Source: a bacterium
GTDB taxonomy: Bacteria; JAGOBX01
Length of the DNA stretch: 64,000 nucleotides
Direction: 5' to 3'
Assembly: GCA_029551925.1 (NCBI GenBank)
Contig: JAKPEO010000007.1
Coordinates: 14,672-78,671 of the forward strand
Both the position numbers and the translations under genes were made by a program. The notes under the pieces were generated by a model. The model saw only the letters and a list, made by a program, of their open reading frames with translations, was not told the DNA's origin and searched no databases. Numbering within the stretch: position 1 is the first letter of the stretch; each line of letters starts with the position of its first letter. Below, in pieces: positions 1 to 8,136 of the stretch.

Positions 1-1273
1 ATAACTTGTTTAATTCGATTTTTTGTGAATCTATAAGTTTATTTTTTTCTAATATCACATTTTTTAATGTTTCAATATCTTTTTGCTGTTTTGTTAATGT
101 TATTATCAATTCATTTCGCTCGCTCTTTACTTTTTCTAATTCGATATTTTGCAAATCGCGCTCTTTTGACATTTTAGAATAAAAATCTTTATAGACATTT
201 AATTTTTCAAGCTCGTTTTGCAATTCTGAATTTTTTTGCTTTAAATCCGCTATCATAGTGTCTGATTTTAATATAGTATTCTGCAAGTCTTTTATGCGCG
301 TCTCTAACGCCTGTTTCTCTATAATTTGCTGATTAATATCAGAATTTAATTTGTTGATTTCGTTTCTGTGTTCGCGGATGCGTTCTGCTTGCTGTTTTGT
401 CGTATTTTTTAAAAAATCAATATCCGCTTCGCGCTGCGCTATTGTCTTTTTGCTTTCCGCTATCTCATTTTTTAATAATTGAATATTATCATTTAATTTG
501 TTGGTTTCTATTAATTGTTGTTCCTTATCTTTATTCAATTGCTTTACGCGCTCTGATAAAAATAAATTTTCTTTTTGCAATAATGAATTAACAGATGTCA
601 GCGTATCGTTTCTTTCAGATAATTTCACTATTTCTTTTTGCATACTGTTTATTCTTTCGGTTAATTCCGATATGTTCTTTTTAGATGTTTCTAAATTATC
701 AGTAAGTTTTTTTCTTTCTAATTCTAATGCTTCTATGTATTTTTCACGCTCGTATAAATTATTTCTTATTGCGATTAATGAATTATTTAATTTTTCTACT
801 TCGCGTTTTTTATTTTCTAATTCTATTTCAGAATGACTGTATGCATTTAAAGCGTCTAACATTTTTACGTTTATTGCTTTTAATTCTTCAATTCCTTTTT
901 TTTTGGTCTCTGTTAAATCCGCTATTAATCGCTCTCTATCATTTTGTAATTGTTCAATTTGTTTTTGTAAATCCGGTATCTGCTTATTTATTTCTATTAG
1001 TTTTATTTTTTCTTCTTCTAATGCTTTTATCTTTTGATTTAATTCTGATATGTTATTATTCAAACCGTCTATCTTTTTGTTTAATTCTGAAATTTGCAAT
1101 TCATAATTGTTTTTTAATTCCTGAAAATTACTAAAAAATTTATCGAAAAATTGGATAGATTCATTTTTTATTGTTGTAATGTTTATCGTCGTATCATTTG
1201 CAGATAGCGGAAGAATAAAAAAAATGTTAATAATAAAAATTATAAAAAAATTTTTGATTGTAGATAAATTCAA
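1..1273 (-). CDS. Secreted long coiled-coil protein, 3' part outside window
   Basis: The leftward frame opens with TTG at 1273, preceded by a good Shine-Dalgarno (GGGAGG, about 1280-1287), and stays open to position 2, so about 424 residues are visible and the C-terminus is missing. The N-terminus is a signal peptide (basic start, Ile/Phe-rich core, cleavage likely after LSA near residue 25). The rest is almost pure heptad-type sequence rich in Glu, Lys, Asn, Leu and Ile, with Ile/Leu spacing typical of a long coiled coil. No enzyme motif is visible. The likely location is periplasm or cell surface, possibly as a structural or spacer protein. The family is not recognised. The + strand open frames over the same stretch are shadows of this gene. 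It resembles the secreted coiled-coil protein at 45146-46309 in general design only. Confidence 0.8.
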   Translation of the reverse strand, partial: MNLSTIKNFFIIFIINIFFILPLSANDTTINITTIKNESIQFFDKFFSNFQELKNNYELQISELNKKIDGLNNNISELNQKIKALEEEKIKLIEINKQIPDLQKQIEQLQNDRERLIADLTETKKKGIEELKAINVKMLDALNAYSHSEIELENKKREVEKLNNSLIAIRNNLYEREKYIEALELERKKLTDNLETSKKNISELTERINSMQKEIVKLSERNDTLTSVNSLLQKENLFLSERVKQLNKDKEQQLIETNKLNDNIQLLKNEIAESKKTIAQREADIDFLKNTTKQQAERIREHRNEINKLNSDINQQIIEKQALETRIKDLQNTILKSDTMIADLKQKNSELQNELEKLNVYKDFYSKMSKERDLQNIELEKVKSERNELIITLTKQQKDIETLKNVILEKNKLIDSQKIELNKL

Positions 1274-1353
1274 GAGCGCGCCTCCCGAAAAAAAATAATA
1301 TTTCATTTTATAATAATTATTTCAAAAAAACAATTATTTTTTAATTTTTAAAT

Positions 1354-1437
1354 TGCCGAAGGCGGGACTCGAACCCACAAGGATTTGCATCCATACGGAC
1401 CTGAACCGTACGTGTCTACCAATTTCACCACTTCGGC
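1354..1437 (-). tRNA. tRNA-Leu, anticodon CAG
   Basis: On the minus strand the acceptor arms GCCGAAG and CTTCGGC pair, followed by discriminator A. The T-loop block GGTTCGAGTCC is present. The anticodon stem TACGG/CCGTA encloses a seven-base loop TTCAGGT, giving anticodon CAG (Leu, codon CUG). The variable arm is long, as expected for a class II tRNA. CCA is not encoded. It lies between two divergent protein genes. Confidence 0.96.
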
Positions 1438-1458
1438 AATAAAAAATATTTTTTCAGA

Positions 1459-1492
1459 TTTTACTTGACTATTAATATAAAATCAAGTAAAA
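1459..1492. promoter_or_regulatory. Inverted repeat upstream of the permease gene, possible operator
   Basis: The arms TTTTACTTGA and TCAAGTAAAA match perfectly (10 bp each) around a 14-base A/T spacer. The element ends 15 bases before the permease start at 1508. It overlaps a possible -35 (TTGACT, 1465-1470). There is no Shine-Dalgarno before 1508, so the transcript could be almost leaderless. The spacing suits a dimeric repressor site; that is inference. Confidence 0.45.
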
Positions 1493-1507
1493 ATTGCGAT
1501 TATTAAT

Positions 1508-2452
1508 ATGGCAAATTTTTATTTGATATTTACGAGTATAATTCTTGAGGGCTTTCCTTTTATAATTATTGGCGCTATTATTTCTGCATTAATGGAAGTT
1601 TTTTTATCTGAGAATTTTGTTAAAAAATACGCCGGCAAAAATAATTTTAAAACTATTTTTTTATTTAGCGCCGCAGGTTTTTTGTTTCCTATCTGCGAAT
1701 GCGGTATTGTTCCAGTAATCATTAGATTAAGAAAAAAAGGCGTGCCGACAGGTCCTATGATAGGCTATTTATTAAGCGCTCCGGCATTTCAGCCGATTGT
1801 GTTGTTTTCAACTTATGCGGCTTTTAATAATCGTTTTGATATTGCGTTTTTACGTATTTTTGTGTCGCTCATTATCGCTGTAATAATAGCGTCTTTAATG
1901 AAAAATGAAAACTCTGAAAAAGATAAAAGTATTATTGATAACAAAAATCACGATTGTCATTGCGAGTGTGAACATCACGAATACAATAATCCATCAAATC
2001 ACAATCATCAAAATTGCGATAAAACACATTTTCATAATAAAAATAAATTCTATGTTTTTTTAAATACTTTTCTTAATGACGCTGTATTGATACTTGTATA
2101 TCTTACTATCGGCGCAAGTATATCTGCGCTGGTATCTTATTATAATCCGATAAATTTGTATAAATCGCATTCGTATTTTAGTTTTATAGAAATAATAATT
2201 TTAATATTTTTTGCATTTGTTTTGTCTATATGTTCAGAAGCTGATGCGTTTATTGCCTATTCGTTTTCGCATTTTTCGCTGTCCGCAAAACTCGCATTTA
2301 TGTGGTTTGGTCCTATGATGGATATAAAGTTATTAGTTATGTATCTGCGTGTATTTAATAAAAAATTTGTATTTAAAGTTGTTTCGCTTTGTTTTGTTTT
2401 AGTTTTTTTGTTTGCTCTGATTTTTCAAATTCTCTTTAATTTATATCATTAA
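1508..2452 (+). CDS. YraQ/ArsP_1-family membrane permease with Cys/His-rich loop
   Basis: This 314-residue polytopic membrane protein has the family signature PICECGIVPV at about 61-70 and GVPTGPMIGYLLSAPAFQP, typical of permeases of PF03773 (YraQ/ArsP_1, including Cu/Zn efflux members). Hydrophobic segments lie at about 5-30, 50-72, 84-105, 112-130, 190-212, 224-245 and 285-310. A soluble loop at about 140-180 holds many Cys and His residues (HDCHCECEHH, then NHNHQNC and HFH), which looks like a metal-binding insert. The next gene, six bases on, is its usual partner (TIGR03943). The probable role is export of a metal or metalloid; the substrate cannot be read from sequence. A 10-bp inverted repeat lies just upstream. 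Confidence 0.85.
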   Translation: MANFYLIFTSIILEGFPFIIIGAIISALMEVFLSENFVKKYAGKNNFKTIFLFSAAGFLFPICECGIVPVIIRLRKKGVPTGPMIGYLLSAPAFQPIVLFSTYAAFNNRFDIAFLRIFVSLIIAVIIASLMKNENSEKDKSIIDNKNHDCHCECEHHEYNNPSNHNHQNCDKTHFHNKNKFYVFLNTFLNDAVLILVYLTIGASISALVSYYNPINLYKSHSYFSFIEIIILIFFAFVLSICSEADAFIAYSFSHFSLSAKLAFMWFGPMMDIKLLVMYLRVFNKKFVFKVVSLCFVLVFLFALIFQILFNLYH

Positions 2453-2457
2453 AAATT

Positions 2458-3237
2458 ATGAATGTCATTAAATTTATATCATTATTAATTTTAAATATTT
2501 CGATTTCGTCAGTTTATTTTTCTAATAAATTAGTTAAATATATTCATCCTAAATATAATGTCTATGTTTTAACTGCTATTATCATTACAGGACTATTATT
2601 GATATTAATTTTCGCCGCACTTTTTAAAAATAGAAAATACGTATTCAAATTCGATTTTGGAGTGATTTTGTTATTTCCTGCATTTTTATTGATTTTTGAT
2701 AAGCCAATGCTTCAAACATCAAAATTAGTTGATACCAAATTTAAAGGAACAGTAAATTTCAAACAATTTGAAGAATCAAAAAAATCTTTTGGCGTAAGAA
2801 AAAAAGAATTGCTTTCAGATTTGCAATTAAATCAAGATAGCGAAACTTACAAAAAATTAAATATTATAGAAATTTATAATTTATTCAATTTATTAAAATC
2901 TAAAAAAGAAATTGAAAAATTTGAAATGAAAATAGAAACTATTGGGCAACTTTATAGGCAATATGGAAAAGATTCGATTGATTTATATGAAAACGAATTT
3001 ATGATTATTAGATTAATTATGATATGCTGTGCAGCAGATATGATGCCATTAGGAATAATAGTGGAAAACAAACAAAAATATGATTATAATAGATATGATG
3101 ATTGGCTTAAAATTCGTGGAAAATTGACTTTTATCGCCAATCCCAAAGGCAAAGGATATATCGCTTATATTGAAGACGATTATATTGAAAAAATAGAAGC
3201 GCCTGACCCGGAATGGCTGTATCCGAGTTTTCCGTAA
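2458..3237 (+). CDS. TIGR03943/DUF1980-type partner of the permease
   Basis: A protein of 259 residues with two N-terminal membrane segments (about 5-20 and 37-58) and a third hydrophobic stretch at about 66-82. The C-terminal half contains the motif MICCAADMMPLGIIVE followed by WLKIRGKL, which matches the C-terminal domain of the YcgQ/TIGR03943 proteins that accompany YraQ-type permeases. The start lies six bases after the permease stop, so the two are an operon. Function is unproven for the family, but pairing suggests a two-part membrane system. Confidence 0.75.
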   Translation: MNVIKFISLLILNISISSVYFSNKLVKYIHPKYNVYVLTAIIITGLLLILIFAALFKNRKYVFKFDFGVILLFPAFLLIFDKPMLQTSKLVDTKFKGTVNFKQFEESKKSFGVRKKELLSDLQLNQDSETYKKLNIIEIYNLFNLLKSKKEIEKFEMKIETIGQLYRQYGKDSIDLYENEFMIIRLIMICCAADMMPLGIIVENKQKYDYNRYDDWLKIRGKLTFIANPKGKGYIAYIEDDYIEKIEAPDPEWLYPSFP

Positions 3238-3273
3238 TTTTTTTATGCGCTTGCGGTAATTTCTAAAAAAACA

Positions 3274-4062
3274 TCAATCTAAATAAACAATCGGGTCAAC
3301 TGCAATCGGTGCGCCATTTTCAGTTACTCGTATTTCAAAGTGCACAATAGGTTTGTCAAAACCGGATTCAGATGATATTCCAGCAATACCTATAACTTCA
3401 TTTTTTTTGACTTGTTGGTCAATATTTATTTTATTTTCTTTTAGATATGTATATACTGTCAAATATTTTTCTGTGTGTTTAATGATAATTGTATTTCCAT
3501 AACCTTTAAGCGGCGCAGAATATATAACAACACCGTCTGCTGATGCTTTGACTGGAGCGCTGTCTTCAACTTCAATTGTAATACCGCGCGTTAAGGTTGA
3601 AAAATGCGCGATAATTTTTCCATATACCGGCCAGTCAAAATTAAAATCTTTCGGTTTATTTTTCTTTATTAGAGTATTATCTATATTAGCGTTTTGTTTA
3701 GCGTAAGGTTCTTTATTTTTTTTACTTGGCGCGGCAGAAGCTGGCTGCTGCGGTTGCTGCACTGCAATTGCTTTGTTGCTTTCATCGTTTTTGTCAGTTT
3801 TTACAATTTCAGAAATTTGAGTTTTTTTCTTTTTTACAGGAGGAATATAAAGAATATTGCCGGCATAAATTTTTGCGGGATTAGAAATTTTATTGATTTT
3901 GGCAAGTTCGTCAACTGACACATTATATTTATCAGCGATTGATTTAAGCGTATCGCCCGGTTTGATTTTATAATTAATACCGCCGCGCGATACAGCGCAA
4001 TTATGCAATATTGTGAAAGCGATAAAAATAGCAATTAAAAAACGCAATTTGTTTAACATCAA
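3274..4062 (-). CDS. NlpD-like LysM/degenerate LytM (M23) lipoprotein
   Basis: A protein of 262 residues. The signal peptide ends in lipobox LHNC, so lipidation is expected at Cys22. A LysM domain (about 30-74, with KPGDTLKSIADKYNV) binds peptidoglycan, then comes a Lys/Pro/Gln linker, and the last 120 residues are a LytM/M23 fold (GYGNTIIIKHTEKYLTVYTY, VHFEIR). The zinc-ligand positions are missing: the usual HxxGxD is RGITIE, and HxH has become VHF. Such degenerate LytM proteins (NlpD, EnvC) activate amidases during cell division instead of cutting peptidoglycan, so a regulator role is inferred. Seven bases separate it from the acylphosphatase gene upstream in the same direction. Confidence 0.85.
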   Translation of the reverse strand: MMLNKLRFLIAIFIAFTILHNCAVSRGGINYKIKPGDTLKSIADKYNVSVDELAKINKISNPAKIYAGNILYIPPVKKKKTQISEIVKTDKNDESNKAIAVQQPQQPASAAPSKKNKEPYAKQNANIDNTLIKKNKPKDFNFDWPVYGKIIAHFSTLTRGITIEVEDSAPVKASADGVVIYSAPLKGYGNTIIIKHTEKYLTVYTYLKENKINIDQQVKKNEVIGIAGISSESGFDKPIVHFEIRVTENGAPIAVDPIVYLD

Positions 4063-4068
4063 AAGTTA

Positions 4069-4350
4069 TTAATATCTAATTGTAAATTTTTCAAATTTCA
4101 TAATATTCGGCAAATCTATAATATCAACTTTTCTAACGCAGCCGAAATCAGGCCCTTCTTTTGCTTTTTCAATTAAAAATTCTACATTTTCTGGGACTCC
4201 TGTAATTTCTGCGCTTACAGTGCCGTCCGGTTCGTTTTTTACCCAGCCGGTAATTTTGTATTGTCTTGCTAAATTAGAAAAAAAATATCTGAACCCCACT
4301 CCTTGCACTCTGCCGTAAAATCGTAAAGATTTACTAACTAAATTTTCCAT
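4069..4350 (-). CDS. acyP: Acylphosphatase
   Basis: At 93 residues it has the normal length of the family. The signature GRVQGVGFRYF holds the phosphate-binding loop with catalytic Arg (residue 22), and GWVKNEPDGTV holds the catalytic Asn. It hydrolyses acyl phosphates such as acetyl phosphate in the cytoplasm. It lies between the NlpD-like gene and the sulfhydrylase gene, all leftward and tightly spaced, so probably co-transcribed. Confidence 0.93.
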   Translation of the reverse strand: MENLVSKSLRFYGRVQGVGFRYFFSNLARQYKITGWVKNEPDGTVSAEITGVPENVEFLIEKAKEGPDFGCVRKVDIIDLPNIMKFEKFTIRY

Positions 4351-4376
4351 AAATAAAATTTATACCTAAATAAAAT

Positions 4377-5660
4377 TTATATTTTTTCTAATGCTTGCGA
4401 TATATCTGCGATTATATCATCGATATTTTCTATTCCAATTGATAATCTTACTAAATCTGGAGTAATACCGCCTTTTAATTGGTCAGCATCCGATAATTGT
4501 GAATGCGTAGTAGTAGCAGGATGAATCGCTAATGATTTAGCATCTCCGACATTTGCTAAATGCGAGAATAATTTGAGATTTTCAATAAATTTTTGGCCTG
4601 CTGTTTTGCCGCCTTTAATACCAAATACCACCATCCCGCCGAAACCTTTTTTTAAATATTTTGAAGCAATCGGATAAGTCGGATCACAAGGCAGCCCCGG
4701 ATAGCGTACCCATTCGACATTATTATTATTATTCAAAAATTTTGCGACTGCTAATGCGTTTTGAGAATGGCGTTCCATTCGAAGCGCTAATGTTTCCAAG
4801 CCCTGCAAAAATATCCAGGCATTATCGGGGGAAATACATCCGCCTAAATTGCGAAGCGGCACTAATCGCATTCTCAAAATAAATGCCAGACTGCTTAATT
4901 CTCCTAAATCATAAGCATAACGCAAACCGTGATAACTTGCATCGGGCTCTGTAAATAACTTGAATTTTTTATCTTGCCAATTGAATTTCCCTGAATCAAC
5001 AACTATTCCGCCGATAGCAGTCCCGTGACCGCCTATCCATTTTGTCAATGAATGCACAACAATATCAGCGCCGTATTCTATTGGTTTTAATAAATATGGA
5101 GTAGTGAATGTCGAATCTACAATAAGCGGTAAATTATGTTCTTTTGCAATTTTTGATATTTCAGAAATGTCGGCAACATCAAGTGCAGGATTTCCGATTG
5201 TTTCTATAAATATTGCGCGCGTTTTCTCAGTTATTGCATTTTTGATTTGATCGAATTTTCGTGAATCTACAAATTTTGCCGTTATCCCAAATTGCGGTAA
5301 TATATCGTGAAACATTGCATATGTGCCGCCGTATAGATTTGAAGCGGAAATAAATTCATCACCTACTGAACATATATTTATTATTGTGTAGTATATTGCG
5401 GTTGTGCCTGATGACAATGCTAATGCGCCTGCGCCGCCTTCTAATGCCGTCATTCGCTGTTCTAATACATCTTGTGTCGGATTGCCCAATCGTGTATAAA
5501 TATACCCCAATTCCTTTAATGCAAATAAATTTGCTGCATGCTCTGAATTTTTAAATAAATACGAACTCGTGCGATAAATCGGCACAGCTCGCGATAGCGT
5601 GTCCGCATCTATTTTTTGACCGCTATGTATTGCTAATGTCTCAAATTTAAAATTTTTCAT
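4377..5660 (-). CDS. metY: O-acetylhomoserine sulfhydrylase (PLP-dependent)
   Basis: This 427-residue Cys/Met-metabolism PLP enzyme (fold type I) carries Schiff-base Lys207 in HSLTKWIGGHG and the region YTRLGNPT near residue 55. The length and the insert after the PLP lysine (SGKFNWQDKKF) fit O-acetylhomoserine aminocarboxypropyltransferase, which makes homocysteine from O-acetylhomoserine and sulfide, better than cystathionine gamma-synthase or lyase (about 380-400 residues). The start is supported by AAGGAGC upstream. No SAM riboswitch is visible in the leader. The S-adenosylhomocysteinase gene at 8871 also feeds the homocysteine pool. Confidence 0.9.
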   Translation of the reverse strand: MKNFKFETLAIHSGQKIDADTLSRAVPIYRTSSYLFKNSEHAANLFALKELGYIYTRLGNPTQDVLEQRMTALEGGAGALALSSGTTAIYYTIINICSVGDEFISASNLYGGTYAMFHDILPQFGITAKFVDSRKFDQIKNAITEKTRAIFIETIGNPALDVADISEISKIAKEHNLPLIVDSTFTTPYLLKPIEYGADIVVHSLTKWIGGHGTAIGGIVVDSGKFNWQDKKFKLFTEPDASYHGLRYAYDLGELSSLAFILRMRLVPLRNLGGCISPDNAWIFLQGLETLALRMERHSQNALAVAKFLNNNNNVEWVRYPGLPCDPTYPIASKYLKKGFGGMVVFGIKGGKTAGQKFIENLKLFSHLANVGDAKSLAIHPATTTHSQLSDADQLKGGITPDLVRLSIGIENIDDIIADISQALEKI

Positions 5661-5935
5661 TTATTCCGCTCCTTTTGTTAAAAATAATCTAATTATTTTA
5701 TTTTAATATTTTTTTTAACAAAATCAATTTAAAAAAATTTTTTTTGACTTGTGAGCGCGATTGTAAATTGTTCCAAAAAAATTGCGCGTAATTGTAATCG
5801 CAAATTTTAATTTGCGCGCTGTATTTTACGATACTATAAAATTAATTTTGTCAGCCGAGATGACTGACATACAAGATTGATATAAAATCTGGGATTATAA
5901 AACTTACATTTGTGTTTGACAATAATTTCGCCTAC

Positions 5936-5990
5936 GAAATTGCGAAGCAATTGACAAAATAATAGTCGCAGGTATAAATCTGCGGAATAA
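5936..5990 (+). repeat. Decayed intergenic repeat, copy C
   Basis: About three quarters identical over 55 bases to 31609-31662, with one single-base indel. It shares GCGAAGCAATTG with a third copy near 50030. One frame reads AKQL followed shortly by stops, as in the other copies, where Ala, Lys and Leu use different synonymous codons. This looks like remnants of a once-coding or mobile sequence. The relationship is seen in the sequence; its origin is inferred. Confidence 0.5.
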
Positions 5991-6017
5991 TTTTTTTTTG
6001 ATTTAAGCGTTATTGAC

Positions 6018-6047
6018 TATTTGCGTATTTGCGCAAATACGCAAATA
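6018..6047. repeat. 30-bp perfect palindrome, first copy of a repeated element
   Basis: The arms TATTTGCGTATTTGC and GCAAATACGCAAATA are perfectly complementary with no spacer, followed by one more GCAAATAC-type unit. The same arms recur at 24357-24394, also downstream or upstream of leftward genes. There is no T-tract on the transcribed side, so it is not a standard intrinsic terminator. Confidence 0.75.
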
Positions 6048-6070
6048 CGCTAAACAGCAATCAATTGTAG

Positions 6071-6979
6071 TTATTCGATTTTGTTAGGTTTAAAATTACG
6101 AATATTATACACTAAATTAATAGATTTTCGGCAATCCGCTATACCGAACCCGCATCCTGATAAAATGTATCTATATATTTCAGTATGTAAATCTGTAAAG
6201 CCGTCTGAAAATTCCAATATTTCGTCATCTATTGTAATTAGCCGAAAAGTAGATTTAGAACAATCTTTTGGCAGATCTTGATAATCGATAGATAATTCCC
6301 ATTCGACAGACGCATTTTCTAATTCTAAAATACCGCTTGCTTTTTTGTCAGTCATATTATAAACATTATAATATTTACAATCGCCAAATATCCAGATCAG
6401 CATATCAAAAAAATGTATTCCAATATTTGTCACGATTCCGCCGGATTTCTCTAATTTACCTTTCCAAGAATAATGATACCAATTGCCGCGTGGAGTAATA
6501 TATTTTAATTTTATTTTATATTTTTTTTCTTTTTTTTGATTTTCGATCTTTTCTTTTAATGCGATAATAGCAGGATGACAGCGTAATTGTAATATGCAAT
6601 AAACTTTTTGATTATATTTTTGTTCTAATTCTTCTAACGCATCTAAATTCCAAGGATTTAAAACTAACGGTTTTTCGCATATAGCATCAGCGCCGATCCT
6701 CATAGAAAATCTTATATGCGCATCGTGTAAATAATTCGGAGTGCATATAGAAATATAATCAATGTTTATTCCTTTTGCTTTTAATTTTTCAAGATGCCTA
6801 TCAAATCTTTCAAATTCCGTAAAAAAATCAGCGTTAAAAAAATATTTATCGAGAATTCCAACAGAATCATTTATATCTAATGCGGCAACTAAATTATTGC
6901 CTGTTTCTTTTATAGCGTTTAAATGTCTCGGCGCAATATATCCGCCGACTCCCATAATCGCAAAATTTTTATTTGCCAT
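6071..6979 (-). CDS. wlbA: UDP-GlcNAc(A) 3-dehydrogenase, WlbA/WbpB-like
   Basis: A 302-residue Gfo/Idh/MocA oxidoreductase. The N-terminal Rossmann motif is GVGGYIAPRHL, followed by CEKPL (the EKP motif at about 100-104). The C-terminal part contains RGNWYHYSWKG and SGGIVTNIGIHFFDMLIW, characteristic of WlbA/WbpB, which oxidise UDP-N-acetylglucosaminuronate at C3 in the route to UDP-2,3-diacetamido-2,3-dideoxy-uronates. It is the last gene of a leftward three-gene cluster with an epimerase (three bases away) and an acetyltransferase. The matching aminotransferase (WbpE) and the UDP-GlcNAc 6-dehydrogenase are not in this window. Confidence 0.88.
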   Translation of the reverse strand: MANKNFAIMGVGGYIAPRHLNAIKETGNNLVAALDINDSVGILDKYFFNADFFTEFERFDRHLEKLKAKGINIDYISICTPNYLHDAHIRFSMRIGADAICEKPLVLNPWNLDALEELEQKYNQKVYCILQLRCHPAIIALKEKIENQKKEKKYKIKLKYITPRGNWYHYSWKGKLEKSGGIVTNIGIHFFDMLIWIFGDCKYYNVYNMTDKKASGILELENASVEWELSIDYQDLPKDCSKSTFRLITIDDEILEFSDGFTDLHTEIYRYILSGCGFGIADCRKSINLVYNIRNFKPNKIE

Positions 6980-6982
6980 TTT

Positions 6983-8095
6983 TTATTTTTCTCCATTTAA
7001 TAAAATTTTTACAATGCGTTCAGATACTTTATTTCGCCAATTATCATTATTTTTTGCGGTTTTATATTTGCCGTTTAAAATGTCTGTTACAAATTTTAAA
7101 ATTAAATCTTTATTTAACGACACTAATTCATTTGTGCCGAAATCAATCGTGCATCTGCGTTCTGTTGTGTCGCGCATTGTCAAACACGGAATATTCATAT
7201 AACTTGTTTCTATTTGTATGCTGCCTGAATCAGTTAATACAAATTTTGAATCTTTTATTAAATTGATGAAATTAGAATAATCTAATGGTTCTGTTAAAAA
7301 AATATTTTCAATTTCGAATAACTCTGATAATTTTTTGTTTTTTTTAGAAAATGATTTTAAATTTTTTAAAGTGCGCGGATGTATAGGAAACACTAATTTT
7401 GTTTTTTGCTGTACTGCCTTTAAAATATCGACTATTAACGATAAGTTTTCAATATTATCCACATTTGAAGGACGATGCAGAGTAACGACAGCATAATCAT
7501 TCTTTTTTAAATTGAATTTTGTTTTTATAAAAGATTCTGTATTTTTTTTGAGGATATAATCAACGGCGTCTATCATAATATCGCCTACGCAAAATATTTT
7601 ATTACGCGGTATCCCTTCATTTATTAAATTTTGATTGCCGGTTTCATCAAGCGTAAATAAATAATCTGAAATAGCGTCAGTCAATACTCTATTAATTTCT
7701 TCTGGCATTTTTCTATCAAAACTTCGGCAGCCGGCTTCAATATGCGCTACTTTTATGCCTAATTTTACAGCGTCTAATGCGCAAGCAATAGTAGAGTTTA
7801 CATCGCCCGCCACAACGACAATATCAGGTTTTTCTGATAATAATATTTTTTCAAATTCTATCATTATTCTGCCAGTTTGTTCGCCGTGCCCGCCGCTGCC
7901 GACATTTAGAAAATAATCCGGTTTTTTCATTCCTAAATCGTCAAAAAAATTTTGAGACATATTAGCGTCATAATGCTGACCTGTATGAACAAGTTTATAA
8001 ATCACGGCATTGGAATATTGATCTAATTCTAATTGCAATTGATGAATTTTCATAAAATTTGGCCGAGCGCCGACAACATTAATAATTTTTTTCAT
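6983..8095 (-). CDS. Non-hydrolysing UDP-sugar 2-epimerase (WecB/WbpI family)
   Basis: A 370-residue member of the UDP-N-acetylglucosamine 2-epimerase family, with GARPNFMK at the N-terminus, HTGQHYD, AHIEAGCRSFDRKMPEEINR and DSGSIQIE. It inverts C2 of a UDP-2-acetamido sugar. Given its neighbours (wlbA and wlbB), the substrate is more likely UDP-2,3-diacetamido-glucuronate, giving the manno form as WbpI does, than UDP-GlcNAc; that is inferred from context. The product would feed surface polysaccharide or LPS. Confidence 0.88.
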   Translation of the reverse strand: MKKIINVVGARPNFMKIHQLQLELDQYSNAVIYKLVHTGQHYDANMSQNFFDDLGMKKPDYFLNVGSGGHGEQTGRIMIEFEKILLSEKPDIVVVAGDVNSTIACALDAVKLGIKVAHIEAGCRSFDRKMPEEINRVLTDAISDYLFTLDETGNQNLINEGIPRNKIFCVGDIMIDAVDYILKKNTESFIKTKFNLKKNDYAVVTLHRPSNVDNIENLSLIVDILKAVQQKTKLVFPIHPRTLKNLKSFSKKNKKLSELFEIENIFLTEPLDYSNFINLIKDSKFVLTDSGSIQIETSYMNIPCLTMRDTTERRCTIDFGTNELVSLNKDLILKFVTDILNGKYKTAKNNDNWRNKVSERIVKILLNGEK

Positions 8096-8136
8096 AACTC
8101 GCTTTTTTTCAGGATAAATAACAAAACAAATAAAAA

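Larger units (their letters stand above)
5661..6070. other. 410-bp intergenic stretch with several inverted repeats and a decayed repeat copy
   Basis: No credible gene is present. It holds the leader of the sulfhydrylase gene, an inverted repeat CGCAAATT-TT-AATTTGCG (5799-5816), a GTCAG/CTGAC hairpin near 5850-5870, a decayed intergenic repeat copy (5936-5990) ending in a CGCAG/CTGCG hairpin, and a 30-bp perfect palindrome at 6018-6047. Part of it (about 5755-5790) resembles another intergenic stretch near 25940-25975. Confidence 0.7.

Noticed and set aside
397-1134. Three overlapping + strand open frames rich in Phe and Leu
   Set aside because: They are antisense shadows of the leftward coiled-coil gene at 1-1273, which has a signal peptide and a good ribosome binding site.
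5661-5760. SAM riboswitch in the leader of the sulfhydrylase gene
   Set aside because: I looked for the conserved SAM-I core on the minus strand and did not find it.
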